This document shows, one piece after another, positions 1 through 8,892 of a stretch of 64,000 nt of DNA (position 1 is the stretch's first letter; each line of letters begins with the position of its first letter). Source of the DNA: G963666935 sp963666935 (lineage in GTDB: Bacteria; Bacillota; Clostridia; Christensenellales; CAG-138); the NCBI GenBank assembly GCA_963666935.1, contig OY762936.1, positions 1,612,001 through 1,676,000 of the forward strand. Direction: 5' to 3'. The position numbers and the translations under genes were made by a program. The notes below the pieces were generated by a model that saw only the letters and a program-made list of their open reading frames with translations, was not told where the DNA came from and did not search any database.

Positions 1-783
1 GCTGAATATTTTGGCCAAATATGGCGCGATATTTTTGGAAAGTTTCAGGTTCTTTAATACGAGATACGAACCTAAAACAGCCAGCGCAGCAGCGCCGAAC
101 AGCACAACATTCTTAAAATAGAGTTCGGAGATGTCCATGCCGGCAAATCCAAACAGCTGGAGTGTCAGCCCAGTCAGCAGCATTCCCGCAATCGCCATAA
201 TTGCGTATAGGATACAAAACTCGCCGTTGAATTTCAGGTAGGCCAGCCTCGCGCTTCCCGTTCTATAGTCGTTCCCCGTATACGCAAGCCCCAGCAACAC
301 CCAAAGGAAAACGGGTAGGTGCAGATACGCCAATATAATGCTGTCCTTCTGTTCTAACGGCAGCAGATTCAGATAAACTGCAAAGCCCAAAAAAAATAGC
401 CCAAGGATGTAAAGGAGGTTCCTTTTGGGGGCATTGCTGTATGCGAAATAGGCAGCAATGAATGGGAACACGCCGAAAACAAGGTTAATGGGAGCGATCG
501 CCTGCTGCTCAACGAAGTGAAGAAGAACGCGAGTGCATATCCCGGCCAGGATCGCCAAAATTGCCATCACCAGAAAATCCTTCTGGAGCAGGGGCGCTTT
601 TTGCGCGCTTACAGGTTCCACATAATGCAAGCGCTCATGCCAAACCGCCAGCACTTTGGAATCAGGGCGCTGTTCCCGAGCGCATGAGAGCGCCTTTTTA
701 AATGCCTCGGGGTCTTTTCTGTATATTTGTTCCAACTCCTGTAGGTTATCAATCTTCTCGAGTAACAAATCGCAAATATCCAT
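1..783 (-). CDS. Multi-pass membrane protein, C-terminus cut by the window edge
   Basis: An open minus-strand frame begins at the ATG at 781-783 and runs off the left edge, giving 261 residues without a stop. The first ~75 residues are soluble, charged and helical. They are followed by alternating hydrophobic segments, about seven to eight in the visible part, separated by short loops, so this is an integral membrane protein. I cannot name the family with confidence; layouts like this occur among DUF2157/DUF4153-type membrane proteins, but no diagnostic motif is visible. It lies 53 bp downstream of the osmC-like gene on the same strand and may be its distal operon partner. No function is assigned. 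Confidence 0.6.
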   Translation of the reverse strand, partial: MDICDLLLEKIDNLQELEQIYRKDPEAFKKALSCAREQRPDSKVLAVWHERLHYVEPVSAQKAPLLQKDFLVMAILAILAGICTRVLLHFVEQQAIAPINLVFGVFPFIAAYFAYSNAPKRNLLYILGLFFLGFAVYLNLLPLEQKDSIILAYLHLPVFLWVLLGLAYTGNDYRTGSARLAYLKFNGEFCILYAIMAIAGMLLTGLTLQLFGFAGMDISELYFKNVVLFGAAALAVLGSYLVLKNLKLSKNIAPYLAKIFS

Positions 784-836
784 TGTTTCCTCCTGTAACA
801 AATTGTCCCTTGCGGGAGGCGCATCAAAACGCTACC

Positions 837-1262
837 TTAACAATGCCGCAGTTTTGTCTGCCATTCAACCCCAACGTTGTTCTGAATGGCAATCCATACC
901 GGCGAGATTTCTTCCGCCGTCTTTACTATATGATTAAGCTCTTCTTCCGTCGTATCCGTTGACGTAACACATATTTCAAGTTTGACTTTCTCGAGGGACA
1001 GAGGGTTCTCCCGCTTGATTCCCGTTGCATTTATCCGGTAAGCGGAAATGTGCTTCCCCCTCCTTCTCAGCAGGGCTACGATGGCGGTGCTTGCGCAACC
1101 GGCAAGGCTCATGACCAGCAACTCAAGGCCCAGGAAGCCCTCCCCGTCGCCGATGGGAGGGATATAGTCCATCGTAATGGGAATCTCCTGATTTGTCTTT
1201 GATACGCCGGCAAATTTGACCTTCTGGTTAATCAGTTCCAGATTGATTTCAATCGGCACCAT
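837..1262 (-). CDS. OsmC/Ohr-family protein with only one of the two usual cysteines
   Basis: A 141-residue protein with the OsmC fold signature: a hydrophobic helix holding the family motif SLAGCAS (Cys56), then a beta-rich C-terminal half. OsmC/Ohr enzymes reduce organic hydroperoxides in the cytoplasm with two cysteines, the second usually in a CPV-type motif. Here that position reads ISPVW (Ser120), so the classical disulfide cycle is probably missing, and a YhfA-like or sulfur-handling role is as likely as peroxide reduction. It is the third gene of a minus-strand set with a CoA-disulfide-reductase-like flavoprotein and an ArsR regulator, which suggests thiol or persulfide homeostasis (inference). 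The family call is firm; the substrate is unknown. Confidence 0.85.
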   Translation of the reverse strand: MVPIEINLELINQKVKFAGVSKTNQEIPITMDYIPPIGDGEGFLGLELLVMSLAGCASTAIVALLRRRGKHISAYRINATGIKRENPLSLEKVKLEICVTSTDTTEEELNHIVKTAEEISPVWIAIQNNVGVEWQTKLRHC

Positions 1263-1365
1263 ACGCTAACCCACTCCTCTCATATTCCTAAAATCATTCA
1301 CCCATCGGAAATATTATCGCACATTGATTTGTAAGTTTCAACCGAAGTATCGAGGCCAAATATAG

Positions 1366-1398
1366 TGATAGCCCCGCCGATTTGAGGCGGGGCTATCA
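1366..1398 (-). terminator. Hairpin after the flavoprotein gene
   Basis: A perfect 13-bp inverted repeat (1366-1378 with 1386-1398, loop of 7) rich in G and C lies 43 bp downstream of the minus-strand flavoprotein stop. The following minus-strand sequence has only short T runs, so it may be a leaky terminator or an mRNA 3'-end stabiliser between the flavoprotein and osmC-like genes. Confidence 0.6.
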
Positions 1399-1440
1399 TA
1401 CTTTGGGCTGGGGCGGAGGAACTGCCGCAGCGGTAGCTCT

Positions 1441-2814
1441 CTAGATGACAAGGTCTTCGTTCATATACTTGCATGTCGCCGAAATGGCATTCATCGCAGC
1501 CGCGTTGATGGGATATGCGATTGGCGATGCCGAAACCAGCGGGTGGGTTGCAACCTGGAACGTGTCCAATTCTGTCGCCGTAATACCCTTTTGGATTGCC
1601 AAGCTCAAAATATTAATCATCTCCGCAATGGAATCGCCGCCGGAAATCTGTGCTCCCAGCAGTATACCGGAACATTTGGAAAAGATCAGCGTGATTTGGG
1701 TTTTCTGCATCCCGGGCAAACATCCCGGGTGGCGATCCGTCGTTGTGAATTCACCCTTAATAATGCCAAAGCCTTCCTGGCGAGCTCGAGCTTCCGTAAT
1801 CCCAGCCGCAGCGTAGGTTCTTCCGAATATTTTTGTTGAGAATGCGCTGATGGTGCCCTTGTTTGCGCGGATGAGGCCAAGGCGGAATGCGTTGCAGCCG
1901 GCAATCTTCGCCTCCATTGCCGCGGTCGAAGCCAGCATTACAGGTACGTCCTTCCCGGTAAAGAAACATTTTTTCTCTGCACAGTCGCCAACGGCAAAAA
2001 TGCTCGGATCGCTGGTTCTCATGTATTCGTCAACAATGATAGCGCCCTTTTTGTTTACGTCGAGGCCCGCCTTCTTCGCCAGCGCCCCGTTTGGTTTCAC
2101 ACCCAGTCCTAAAATCACGAGATCGGAAGGAATGGTTTCCCCGCTTACCAATTCAACCGCAGAAACTGCCTTGTCGCCAAGTATCTTCGATACCTTTGCG
2201 GAAGTCAGAATACGGATCCCGTTCTCCTTCATCGCCCCTTCTATCTCGTCGGTGTATTTCTTATCGAACGCCTGCCAAAGGCAAGCATCTTCCATTTCAA
2301 CAAGCGTAACGTTTTTCCCTGTGCGGCGAATCTGCTCTGCAAATTCAAGTCCAATAAATCCTCCGCCAATAACGGTAATGTTCTCCGCCGTCTTCAACCT
2401 TTCGAGAATGTCGTTGAGATAATCCTTGTTTTTGTATATGGGGTATACATTCTCCAAATCATAGCCGGGAATAAAGGAGGGTACAATGGGAAGCGACCCG
2501 GTGGCAACGACCAGCTTCTTATAGCTGATTTCTTCGCCGCCCTTTGTCGCAACGGTTTTGTTGTCTTTATCGATCTTTGTGACCGAGTCGATCATAAGAT
2601 GCACATTTGCATCAATAATGCCGGCATCAGGCAGTACATTCTTGCCGGTATCGTTCAGGGTCCCGTAAATATAGGGAATCCCGCAAGGAATCATAACGAC
2701 CTGTGTTTCTCGGATTAGGGTGATGTCAATGTCCCCATAAACCTTCCTTGCCGTGGTCGCGCACAAAATGCCGCCGGCACTGCCGCCGATTACCAGTAAA
2801 TCCGTCTTTTTCAT
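1441..2814 (-). CDS. FAD/NAD(P)-dependent disulfide oxidoreductase of the CoA-disulfide reductase / NADH oxidase class
   Basis: A 457-residue flavoprotein. The N-terminal Rossmann motif VIGGSAGG (residues 8-15) binds FAD. Cys44 in the motif PCGIPY is the single redox cysteine typical of CoA-disulfide reductases and NADH oxidases/peroxidases. A second dinucleotide fold (VIGGGFIGLEFAE, about residues 148-160) binds NAD(P)H, and the late FAVGDC motif is the family FAD contact. The C-terminal ~110 residues form the dimerisation domain. The start is supported by GGAGGG upstream of the ATG. It follows an ArsR-type gene by 29 bp and precedes the osmC-like gene, so it probably belongs to a thiol, persulfide or peroxide response. 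The exact substrate (CoA disulfide, persulfide, oxygen) cannot be read from sequence alone. Confidence 0.85.
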   Translation of the reverse strand: MKKTDLLVIGGSAGGILCATTARKVYGDIDITLIRETQVVMIPCGIPYIYGTLNDTGKNVLPDAGIIDANVHLMIDSVTKIDKDNKTVATKGGEEISYKKLVVATGSLPIVPSFIPGYDLENVYPIYKNKDYLNDILERLKTAENITVIGGGFIGLEFAEQIRRTGKNVTLVEMEDACLWQAFDKKYTDEIEGAMKENGIRILTSAKVSKILGDKAVSAVELVSGETIPSDLVILGLGVKPNGALAKKAGLDVNKKGAIIVDEYMRTSDPSIFAVGDCAEKKCFFTGKDVPVMLASTAAMEAKIAGCNAFRLGLIRANKGTISAFSTKIFGRTYAAAGITEARARQEGFGIIKGEFTTTDRHPGCLPGMQKTQITLIFSKCSGILLGAQISGGDSIAEMINILSLAIQKGITATELDTFQVATHPLVSASPIAYPINAAAMNAISATCKYMNEDLVI

Positions 2815-2843
2815 GAAACGTTTCCCTCCAGTTTTATTTTTGT

Positions 2844-3155
2844 TTAGATGCCAGTATCAGAAAAAATTTCGCGTATGATCCCTTGAATGAATTTTCGTGT
2901 CTCTTCGTCGCGAAATGAGTAGAAAATGTTGGTGCCCTTTCTTGCGCCGGTAATGATTCCCGCAGCTTTCAGCTTGGCAAGATGTTGGGATACCGTCGAT
3001 TGGGCCTCATCCATGCAGTCAAGCATGTCGGTCACGGTCAGGCTTCCCTTTTCGCACAGCGTTTTTACAATACACAGCCTTTGCGGATGTGCCATTGCCT
3101 TCAAAATATTCGCCTTATCAATAAACAACTTGGGATTTGTCTTATAGACGATCAT
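2844..3155 (-). CDS. ArsR/SmtB-family transcriptional regulator
   Basis: A 103-residue winged-helix repressor with the ArsR layout: an N-terminal helix, the motif MAHPQRL, a recognition helix around STVSQHLAKL, and a beta wing ending ARKGTNIFYSF. The alpha-3 metal motif CXC is absent. Cysteines lie instead at about residues 28, 34 and 46, so it may sense thiols or persulfides as the BigR/SqrR branch does, rather than arsenic (inference). The ATG at 3155 is preferred over the in-frame TTG at 3158 because GGAG sits 7 nt upstream. It heads the operon with the flavoprotein and OsmC-like genes, and an inverted repeat in its promoter fits autoregulation. Confidence 0.85.
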   Translation of the reverse strand: MIVYKTNPKLFIDKANILKAMAHPQRLCIVKTLCEKGSLTVTDMLDCMDEAQSTVSQHLAKLKAAGIITGARKGTNIFYSFRDEETRKFIQGIIREIFSDTGI

Positions 3156-3170
3156 CAATTTACTCCATCG

Positions 3171-3218
3171 TAATATTTGTATATATTAATATTATGATAC
3201 TTAAGGACATCTTGTCAA
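3171..3218 (-). promoter_or_regulatory. Promoter and candidate ArsR operator of the thiol operon
   Basis: On the minus strand TTGACA (3218-3213) is followed after 16 nt by CATAAT (3196-3191). An inverted repeat TAATATT-N10-AATATTA (3171-3194) overlaps the -10 and the expected start of transcription, the usual place for ArsR-type repression. AT-rich sequence makes chance repeats likelier, so the operator call is tentative. Confidence 0.5.
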
Positions 3219-3280
3219 TTACAATTGCAGAATTAGAATCCATAATTCAGAATGTCAATGGACTTGCGCAATATTGTTAA

Positions 3281-3310
3281 TAATAAAGACCGGAAGCTAC
3301 ACCTCCGGTC
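3281..3310 (-). terminator. Intrinsic terminator of the DUF362 gene
   Basis: GACCGGA (3288-3294) pairs with TCCGGTC (3304-3310). On the minus strand the stem is followed by TTTATTATTAA. It lies 46 bp after the stop of the DUF362 gene and separates it from the ArsR operon. Confidence 0.7.
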
Positions 3311-3355
3311 AAAATCATCAGAAAATTTATCCATCCGTTCCCAGAAATGCGCGCC

Positions 3356-4501
3356 TCATTTACTTTTCGTGTCGACCAGTCGCGCCACCAACGGGCGATG
3401 AACGTTTATGGCTCCCTTGGGGCAAAACTCCTGACAGCACAAGCAACATACGCATTTGTTCTTCGATATTCTTGCCGTTTGATGAACGATTTTGATGGCT
3501 TTGGCGGGGCATATGTTCATGCACTCCGCGCAGCCGATGCATCCGTCGCGTTTGATGTTTGGACGGCTGGCAAACATTCGCGTTAGAATCTTCGCCACTG
3601 TTTTATTCTTGGAGCCCCATAGCCGCACGTCATATTGGGGCGTTAGCTGAAAATCAGGAATAACAAATTGCTCCAAACTTCCAAAGATCTTTAAGCCCGA
3701 CGCGTCTGCGGGAATCAGGCCGCGCTCGTACGCCGCGCGCAGCGTCGGGGCCTCCTCCACGCGTAGATTCATCAAATGCGCCGCAGCCAAATCAAGCGCG
3801 TGCGGGTTTGCCGATGCAATCACGGCGCCCATAAAGCGAGGGATTCCTCCCGAAGGACCGTTGCCCTCCATAACCATGACCGCATCTGCGATGGATAGAC
3901 GAGGCTTGCACCATTCACAAATGTCAACAAGCATATGGGCAAATGTTTGATGCGACTGATATTTGTAATGGTACTCGGATTTTATCATTCCGGGAACAGC
4001 GCCAAAAAAGTTCTTACACGCTCCCGTGTAAGCCATCAAACCATGTGTTTTGACTTTACAAAGGTCGATAATCGCATCGACATCCGTCAGATACTTCGTA
4101 ACTTGAAATTTCTTCGCGGCCACAGCGTCCGGGTTGGATACATCCAAATATGTAAAATCGCCGTTGAGTTCCGCACCAGTGCGAAGTATTTGGTCCATAC
4201 CCGTTGCGGAGTAGATCGCGTGCAAATAGGTCGCCGTAAAAGGCCCTCCCGGGCTGTCTCCCAAAACGACCTTGGCCTGCTTCTCGATAAGTAATTCGCA
4301 TAAGGCCACCGCGATATTCGGGTGCACCGTAGCGCACTTCTCGGGCTTAAAGCGCATCATCAGGTTTGCCTTTATGGCAATTTTCATGCCCGGTTTTACC
4401 CAATCTAAGCCACCGATGGGCGCAAGCGCATCTATAAGCGCTTTTTTCACGTTCCCTAGATCATAATCAGCGCAGGGCACAAGCGAAACTTCATTCTTCA
4501 T
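3356..4501 (-). CDS. DUF362 protein with C-terminal 2x[4Fe-4S] ferredoxin domain
   Basis: A 381-residue protein with an N-terminal DUF362 domain (about residues 1-300, including KPNL-like KIAIKANLM near residue 45 and GDSPGGPF near 102). A bacterial ferredoxin domain follows, with two cysteine sets, CIGCAECMNICP and CVCCLCCQEFCP, each fitting a [4Fe-4S] cluster. DUF362-ferredoxin proteins are common in anaerobes and are presumed to be electron-transfer or maturation proteins; no reaction is established for this type. The ATG has a close GGTGG upstream. It is monocistronic between the ArsR operon terminator and a ~250-bp gap (4502-4755) in which I see nothing coding. Confidence 0.85.
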   Translation of the reverse strand: MKNEVSLVPCADYDLGNVKKALIDALAPIGGLDWVKPGMKIAIKANLMMRFKPEKCATVHPNIAVALCELLIEKQAKVVLGDSPGGPFTATYLHAIYSATGMDQILRTGAELNGDFTYLDVSNPDAVAAKKFQVTKYLTDVDAIIDLCKVKTHGLMAYTGACKNFFGAVPGMIKSEYHYKYQSHQTFAHMLVDICEWCKPRLSIADAVMVMEGNGPSGGIPRFMGAVIASANPHALDLAAAHLMNLRVEEAPTLRAAYERGLIPADASGLKIFGSLEQFVIPDFQLTPQYDVRLWGSKNKTVAKILTRMFASRPNIKRDGCIGCAECMNICPAKAIKIVHQTARISKNKCVCCLCCQEFCPKGAINVHRPLVARLVDTKSK

Positions 4502-4755
4502 TCAACCACCCGTATTCATCTTATGATTCTGTCAGTATAACACATAAAACGCAACCACCGACATGTGCTTCAGAAAGCAAAGAATCTTCCCGCAGCGCTG
4601 TAAACAGCTTGGATCGCCGAGCATCCCGCAAAGAAGCATTGCGCATGTTGACATCGAAAAAAGGTGCAAAGGGGCAAGGTTGGGCGTCACCCGTGGAGTT
4701 AATATGAAAAAAAAACCGGCCGGCCGCCAATCTGTTATATTATTGCAAAAACTGT

Positions 4756-5277
4756 TTAGTCTTGTGAGCCGCTCCCCTTCTCGTCAGATGAATGCACTAA
4801 GAATGAAGAAATATCACTGATAAATCTAATCGACTTCTTTTCGATTTGTTTTTTCAGTTCTTCCGCATGATCAAAATCCGGTTGTTTGTCAATTCGCATC
4901 TCAATAATCGAATCGACGCCAGGCAAAGGCTTTGAAAGTACGTATTTCCCAATATTCCTTCGGCTCAACATATCGATATATTTGGCCTGTACATTCCTGT
5001 TCGCTCCCCCCAGCCAAATTTCGAATCTGTTTTGCTCGTGCAAATAGACCACGGCGATCTTGAGCTTTCTATTCTTTAATTCCAAAGGCGTGAAGGCGAA
5101 GTACGTCATGTCCATATACCCAAAGTAAAGCGCGCTTGCGCTGTATTCCGGATATCTGTTTTCCATGTAAGCTTTCAGGCCCGACATGAATGCCATAATC
5201 CCTCTGTAAGCCTTTTGTATTTCTCCCTTTTTAAGCTGTAGTGTGTAATCTGCAATCGCGTCATTCAGTGGTTCCAT
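4756..5277 (-). CDS. DUF7000-like conserved hypothetical protein
   Basis: A 173-residue soluble alpha/beta protein with no signal peptide or membrane segment. The central part (YFGYMDMTYFAFTP, then a long KLKIAVVYLHEQ strand and a FEIWLGG motif) matches the pattern of a conserved Clostridia family that I believe is DUF7000; its function is not known. The start ATG follows GAGGAG within the last codons of the upstream DUF3795 gene (3-bp gap), so the two are translationally coupled. Paired expression with a cysteine-rich DUF3795 protein is the only functional hint. Confidence 0.65.
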   Translation of the reverse strand: MEPLNDAIADYTLQLKKGEIQKAYRGIMAFMSGLKAYMENRYPEYSASALYFGYMDMTYFAFTPLELKNRKLKIAVVYLHEQNRFEIWLGGANRNVQAKYIDMLSRRNIGKYVLSKPLPGVDSIIEMRIDKQPDFDHAEELKKQIEKKSIRFISDISSFLVHSSDEKGSGSQD

Positions 5278-5280
5278 ATA

Positions 5281-5784
5281 TTACTCCTCATTCCACCGGT
5301 ATTTTTTATTTTGCAACAATGTTTCCATATTACAATTCATACACAGTCCATTGTGGCAGCAAATCGTTCCGCCGCATATGGGGCAGCGCCACCTTTCAGT
5401 CTCCCTTTTTATAAACGCTTCCGCGCCGTGCTGGCAAATGTAATCAAGGTTTTCTATCATACTCAAGTGATATTTTGTGCGATATCGTTTATCCAAAGCT
5501 TTCAGCCTTTTACAGGGATAGGAATCACATTCAAAGCAAAAACGAATGCTTCCTTGCCGAAGCAACTCACATGCATCCCCCATATGGGTACAGTTTTTCC
5601 CCCTTGGAATGCACCCCAGGCAATACGACTTGCGAAACCCGTGCTTGTTCAGATCATTTGCCCTAAACTGATAGGCAATGCACAGACTGCAGTTCATGCC
5701 GCACGGAGCAACAAGTTCCATGCTTTTGTCAACAACCGTATTCTCATCTTTCTCTAAACTTATCACAGTTCCCCCTTCTCCCAT
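5281..5784 (-). CDS. DUF3795 cysteine-rich protein
   Basis: About 167 residues. From about residue 22 it carries the DUF3795 signature APCGMNCSLC, then paired cysteines (CLGC, CTHMGDAC, CFECDSYPC) and a C-terminal zinc-ribbon-like set CPICGGTICCHNGLC. Such cysteine spacing implies bound metal, zinc or Fe-S, but no activity is known. The start is uncertain: an ATG at 5784 has AAGG upstream, while a GTG at 5766 follows a purine-rich GAAGGGGGA. Family homology begins only at MELVAPCG. Coupled to the following DUF7000-like gene. Confidence 0.75.
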   Translation of the reverse strand: MGEGGTVISLEKDENTVVDKSMELVAPCGMNCSLCIAYQFRANDLNKHGFRKSYCLGCIPRGKNCTHMGDACELLRQGSIRFCFECDSYPCKRLKALDKRYRTKYHLSMIENLDYICQHGAEAFIKRETERWRCPICGGTICCHNGLCMNCNMETLLQNKKYRWNEE

Positions 5785-5928
5785 CACATACCTTGGCCGA
5801 TTTTCGTGTCATCTCAGCTATTGCCGTTTATTGAGCGCCCAACACATTCCTTTGCGAGCTATAAAATCTGCAGTCCTATTTTTCTCAATTAATATAACGG
5901 CCGCCTGCCACCGCAGCAGTATGTAGCA

Positions 5929-6366
5929 TCACAGCCATTGAACAAATGCGGTTTTGTCTTCCGAATTATAATTTGCTCTCCGGTAAAAGTTCAATGTACT
6001 ATCTTCTTTGCTTCCGGTCATCAGCATGATTTTATAACAGTTCTGTTTTTGAGCAATCTGTCTAGCAAATGCAAGGCATGCCGAAGCCAATCCCCGCCCC
6101 CTGTATAACGTATCGGTAATCACATTTTCAATAAGCGCATAAGGATGTTGCCCGTGGGTAAGGTTGGGGACAACGATAAGGACGCACGAAGAAATAATGG
6201 TATCATTATCAACTGCAACAATAATGTGATGGTTCTTATCTTGCAAAATATCGTTCCAAAGAGCTGACAGCTTATCTCCCGCTTCTGGCAAAGGATTATT
6301 GTGCAGCTGGCTATAGAGCTTTAGCAGTCCAAATAATTCTCTTTCACTTGCCTCTCGTATTTCCAT
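5929..6366 (-). CDS. GNAT-family N-acetyltransferase
   Basis: A 145-residue single-domain acetyltransferase. The acetyl-CoA-binding motif A is visible as YRGRGLASACL near residue 90, preceded by the beta-4 strand ENVITDTL and followed by a helix and the C-terminal strand with GSKEDSTLNFYRRANY, typical of the family. The acceptor substrate cannot be predicted. The ATG follows AAAGGAACC with good spacing. It lies 24 bp downstream of the diguanylate cyclase stop on the same strand, so the two may be co-transcribed. Confidence 0.85.
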   Translation of the reverse strand: MEIREASERELFGLLKLYSQLHNNPLPEAGDKLSALWNDILQDKNHHIIVAVDNDTIISSCVLIVVPNLTHGQHPYALIENVITDTLYRGRGLASACLAFARQIAQKQNCYKIMLMTGSKEDSTLNFYRRANYNSEDKTAFVQWL

Positions 6367-6390
6367 AATGGTTCCTTTCCAATTGGATTG

Positions 6391-7794
6391 TTACAAAGAA
6401 CCCGCTTTAAAACTGCAGCATACTCTGTTGCGGCCAGAGTTTTTTGCTTCATATAGCGCCCTGTCCGCTTTCCCGACCATTTGCTCTATCGTCACTCCTT
6501 CCCAAATTTCATTGACGCCAAAGCTTGACGTCAGCTTAATATTGCCTGTATATGAATGTCTTTCAATTTTTTTACGCAGCGATTCTGCCAGTATCATGGC
6601 TTCCTTACTCCCGGTTTGCTTGCAAACAATCAGGAATTCGTCCCCGCCCCAGCGCCCTACCACATCGGTTCTTCGAATGTTTTCCAATAAGATATGTGAA
6701 GTTTCTCGGAGAATGCTGTCGCCGATGTTATGTCCGTAAGTATCGTTAATGTCTTTAAAATAGTCGATATCCACAATAATTACGGAACATTTTTCTCTAT
6801 ATCTGTCGAATGCGTCTTTTTGCAGTACTAGCTTTTTTTCGAGAATCATCCTGTTGCTGATCCCGGTAAGCGTGTCTGTTTCGCTCACTTTTTGCAGCTC
6901 TCCGGCCAGTCTTTTGACCTCCAAGTTAACTCTTATCATCTGCGAAACCGATTCAATCAGCTTACATATCTCTATAAATTCTTCCTCCCAGTCTTTGAGC
7001 AAATCTTCTGAACTGATAAAATCAATGACAATGATCCGCTCTTTGTTCGGCATAGTTTCATCATAAACACTGAACGTCAACGAGAATTCTCCCTCTCCCA
7101 ACCTGTCGCTTTTAATTATGACAGTATTATTTTTTAATGAATTTATGCCTTCTTTTTTTAAGCGCTTCACCCTACCTGCGTCGGCTTCGCTCAGATTAAT
7201 TAACCCGCTTTTATCCGGTTCAATAATCACGTGCAATACTTCGGATGGCTCGTTGAGTATTTGGTACAGATCATCATAATAATTGTTGAAATTATTTTTG
7301 AGCAGCAATGCCGTGATGTTAGATCTGATGTAGCCGATCATCTTAAAGAATTTTTCCCGCAATAAAAGCTGATTGATCTTTTCCGTCGAATTAATATAAT
7401 AGTCGAGTGACCTCCACTCGCAGAATGTGCGTTCAAACGTCCCGTCGTCGTTGTATTTTGACGTCCCGTTCAAAACAATTTCTATCACAACGCCGTCTTT
7501 CCGTTTAAACTTCAGCCGCACGTTGTTTACAAAACCATAATCCTTGAGGTGCGGGAATTCTCTTTGCGTTGCTAAACGGCTCTCATCCAAAAGAAATTCT
7601 CCAAAAAAATGCCCAATAACCTCATTTTTTTCATACCCGCTTGCCTTCAGCCAGCCGGGGCTAGCGTCAATGATGACGCCATCGTTGTTTAACGACTGCA
7701 CACTTTCTGAAGTACTGCTCAGGTTCATGGAATGACTTCTGGCGGTAAAAAAAGCAACGGCATTTTCACTAAAAGGTTCTCTATTATGCTTCAA
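6391..7794 (-). CDS. PAS-GGDEF diguanylate cyclase
   Basis: A 467-residue soluble signalling protein that makes cyclic di-GMP from two GTP. A PAS-type sensor domain occupies about residues 25-135. A middle region with predicted alpha/beta character follows, then a coiled linker (SQMIRVNLEVKRLAGELQKV) and the GGDEF domain (about 310-460). The active site RWGGDEF is intact and the inhibitory I-site RRTD lies five residues before it, so product feedback is expected. I chose the TTG at 7794 because a perfect GGAGGAGG lies 8 nt upstream; the upstream ATGs at 7842 and 7812 have no such site. No transmembrane segment is seen, so the PAS domain senses a cytoplasmic cue. Confidence 0.88.
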   Translation of the reverse strand: MKHNREPFSENAVAFFTARSHSMNLSSTSESVQSLNNDGVIIDASPGWLKASGYEKNEVIGHFFGEFLLDESRLATQREFPHLKDYGFVNNVRLKFKRKDGVVIEIVLNGTSKYNDDGTFERTFCEWRSLDYYINSTEKINQLLLREKFFKMIGYIRSNITALLLKNNFNNYYDDLYQILNEPSEVLHVIIEPDKSGLINLSEADAGRVKRLKKEGINSLKNNTVIIKSDRLGEGEFSLTFSVYDETMPNKERIIVIDFISSEDLLKDWEEEFIEICKLIESVSQMIRVNLEVKRLAGELQKVSETDTLTGISNRMILEKKLVLQKDAFDRYREKCSVIIVDIDYFKDINDTYGHNIGDSILRETSHILLENIRRTDVVGRWGGDEFLIVCKQTGSKEAMILAESLRKKIERHSYTGNIKLTSSFGVNEIWEGVTIEQMVGKADRALYEAKNSGRNRVCCSFKAGSL

Positions 7795-8067
7795 CTTAAA
7801 CGCCTCCTCCATCAACAAGGTGCGGATATTTAATTTTAACACTGTTTTTTAATTCTCGGATTTTGTTACTATAATTATAGCCTAAATATACATATTTTTA
7901 TATATCTTCCTGAACATTGGGGGCAATCAATATTTCTGATTCTGCATTAAGTTCGCATCTCTCGCATGCCCTTGAAAATTTTATGAATGGATTTTTGTAG
8001 CAATAGTCACGCAAATCTGCAATTGGTTATGGAGACTTAGTGCAAAATAAGACCATGTGAACAAGTG

Positions 8068-8892
8068 TCAAGGCAGCAGATTTTTCAAAAAATGTTCGCT
8101 GCGCTCCCATAGCTCCCGTGCAGAGGATCCGTCATCCTTGAATACAACCGTCATGGGTTTGCCGTGAGAATAAACTTCGCCCGGCTGCCAATCTGCTCCG
8201 GGCTTTCCTTCGGCGAGGGCCGTGAGCGCTCGCGCGCTTCGCTCTGGCGTTATTGTTACTAAGTACTTCAAAGGCGTGCAGTAGGCAACCCGTATGAAAT
8301 GTGTGGTATCGCCTGCGAAAGCAGAACGCACCACGCCCGGATGAAAGGCAACGGCGGAAATCCCGGCTGCCCGATATCGGCGGTCAAGTTCCCGGGTGAA
8401 TAGAATGTTCTCAAGTTTACTGTATCCATAGGCAGTATCCGGAGCGTAATGATTCTCATTGTTCAGATCTGTGATGTCAAATTTTCTGCCGAACACATTT
8501 GCCGCAATACTCGAGGTCTGGATCACTGTCGCCTTACAGGCAACGAGGCGTTCCATCAGCAGCTTTGTCAGCAAAAATGGCGCAAGATGGTTCACTTGGA
8601 AAGTCTTTTCGAATCCGTCCTCCGTCACCGCTCTCGCTCCCATAATGCCGCCGGCATTATTTGCAAGCACGTCAATACGCTCATACCGCTCCAGTTCGGC
8701 TGCCAGCCGTTTTACGTCGGTCAATCGCGTGTAATCAACCAAGTGGAACGGCACGCCCAGCTCTTTTGCAAGCGCTTTGGTTTTTTCAGGTGAGCGGCCG
8801 ACTATCACGACATTATGACCTCTGGCTTTCAACTGGCGTGCACCCGCTGCTCCAATGCCATCGCTGGCCCCGGTGATGATGATTGTTTTCAT
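8068..8892 (-). CDS. Short-chain dehydrogenase/reductase
   Basis: A 274-residue SDR. The nucleotide-binding motif TGASDGIG lies at residues 6-13, the structural NNAGG motif near 80, and the catalytic Ser-Tyr-Lys set appears as TSSIA and YGYSKL. The sequence resembles the retinol-dehydrogenase/WWOX-like branch, which reduces or oxidises assorted carbonyls and alcohols with NADP(H); the substrate is unknown. The open frame extends 40 codons further upstream, but the ATG at 8892 has AGAGGA just upstream and begins exactly at the Rossmann strand (MKTIIITG), so it is the start. Monocistronic. Confidence 0.87.
   Translation of the reverse strand: MKTIIITGASDGIGAAGARQLKARGHNVVIVGRSPEKTKALAKELGVPFHLVDYTRLTDVKRLAAELERYERIDVLANNAGGIMGARAVTEDGFEKTFQVNHLAPFLLTKLLMERLVACKATVIQTSSIAANVFGRKFDITDLNNENHYAPDTAYGYSKLENILFTRELDRRYRAAGISAVAFHPGVVRSAFAGDTTHFIRVAYCTPLKYLVTITPERSARALTALAEGKPGADWQPGEVYSHGKPMTVVFKDDGSSARELWERSEHFLKNLLP

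Noticed and set aside
1850..2422. A 190-codon plus-strand frame
   Set aside because: Antisense shadow of the CoA-disulfide-reductase-like gene.
4502..4755. A small gene in the gap downstream of the DUF7000-like gene
   Set aside because: Short frames on both strands lack SD sequences and resemble no family; nothing can be supported.
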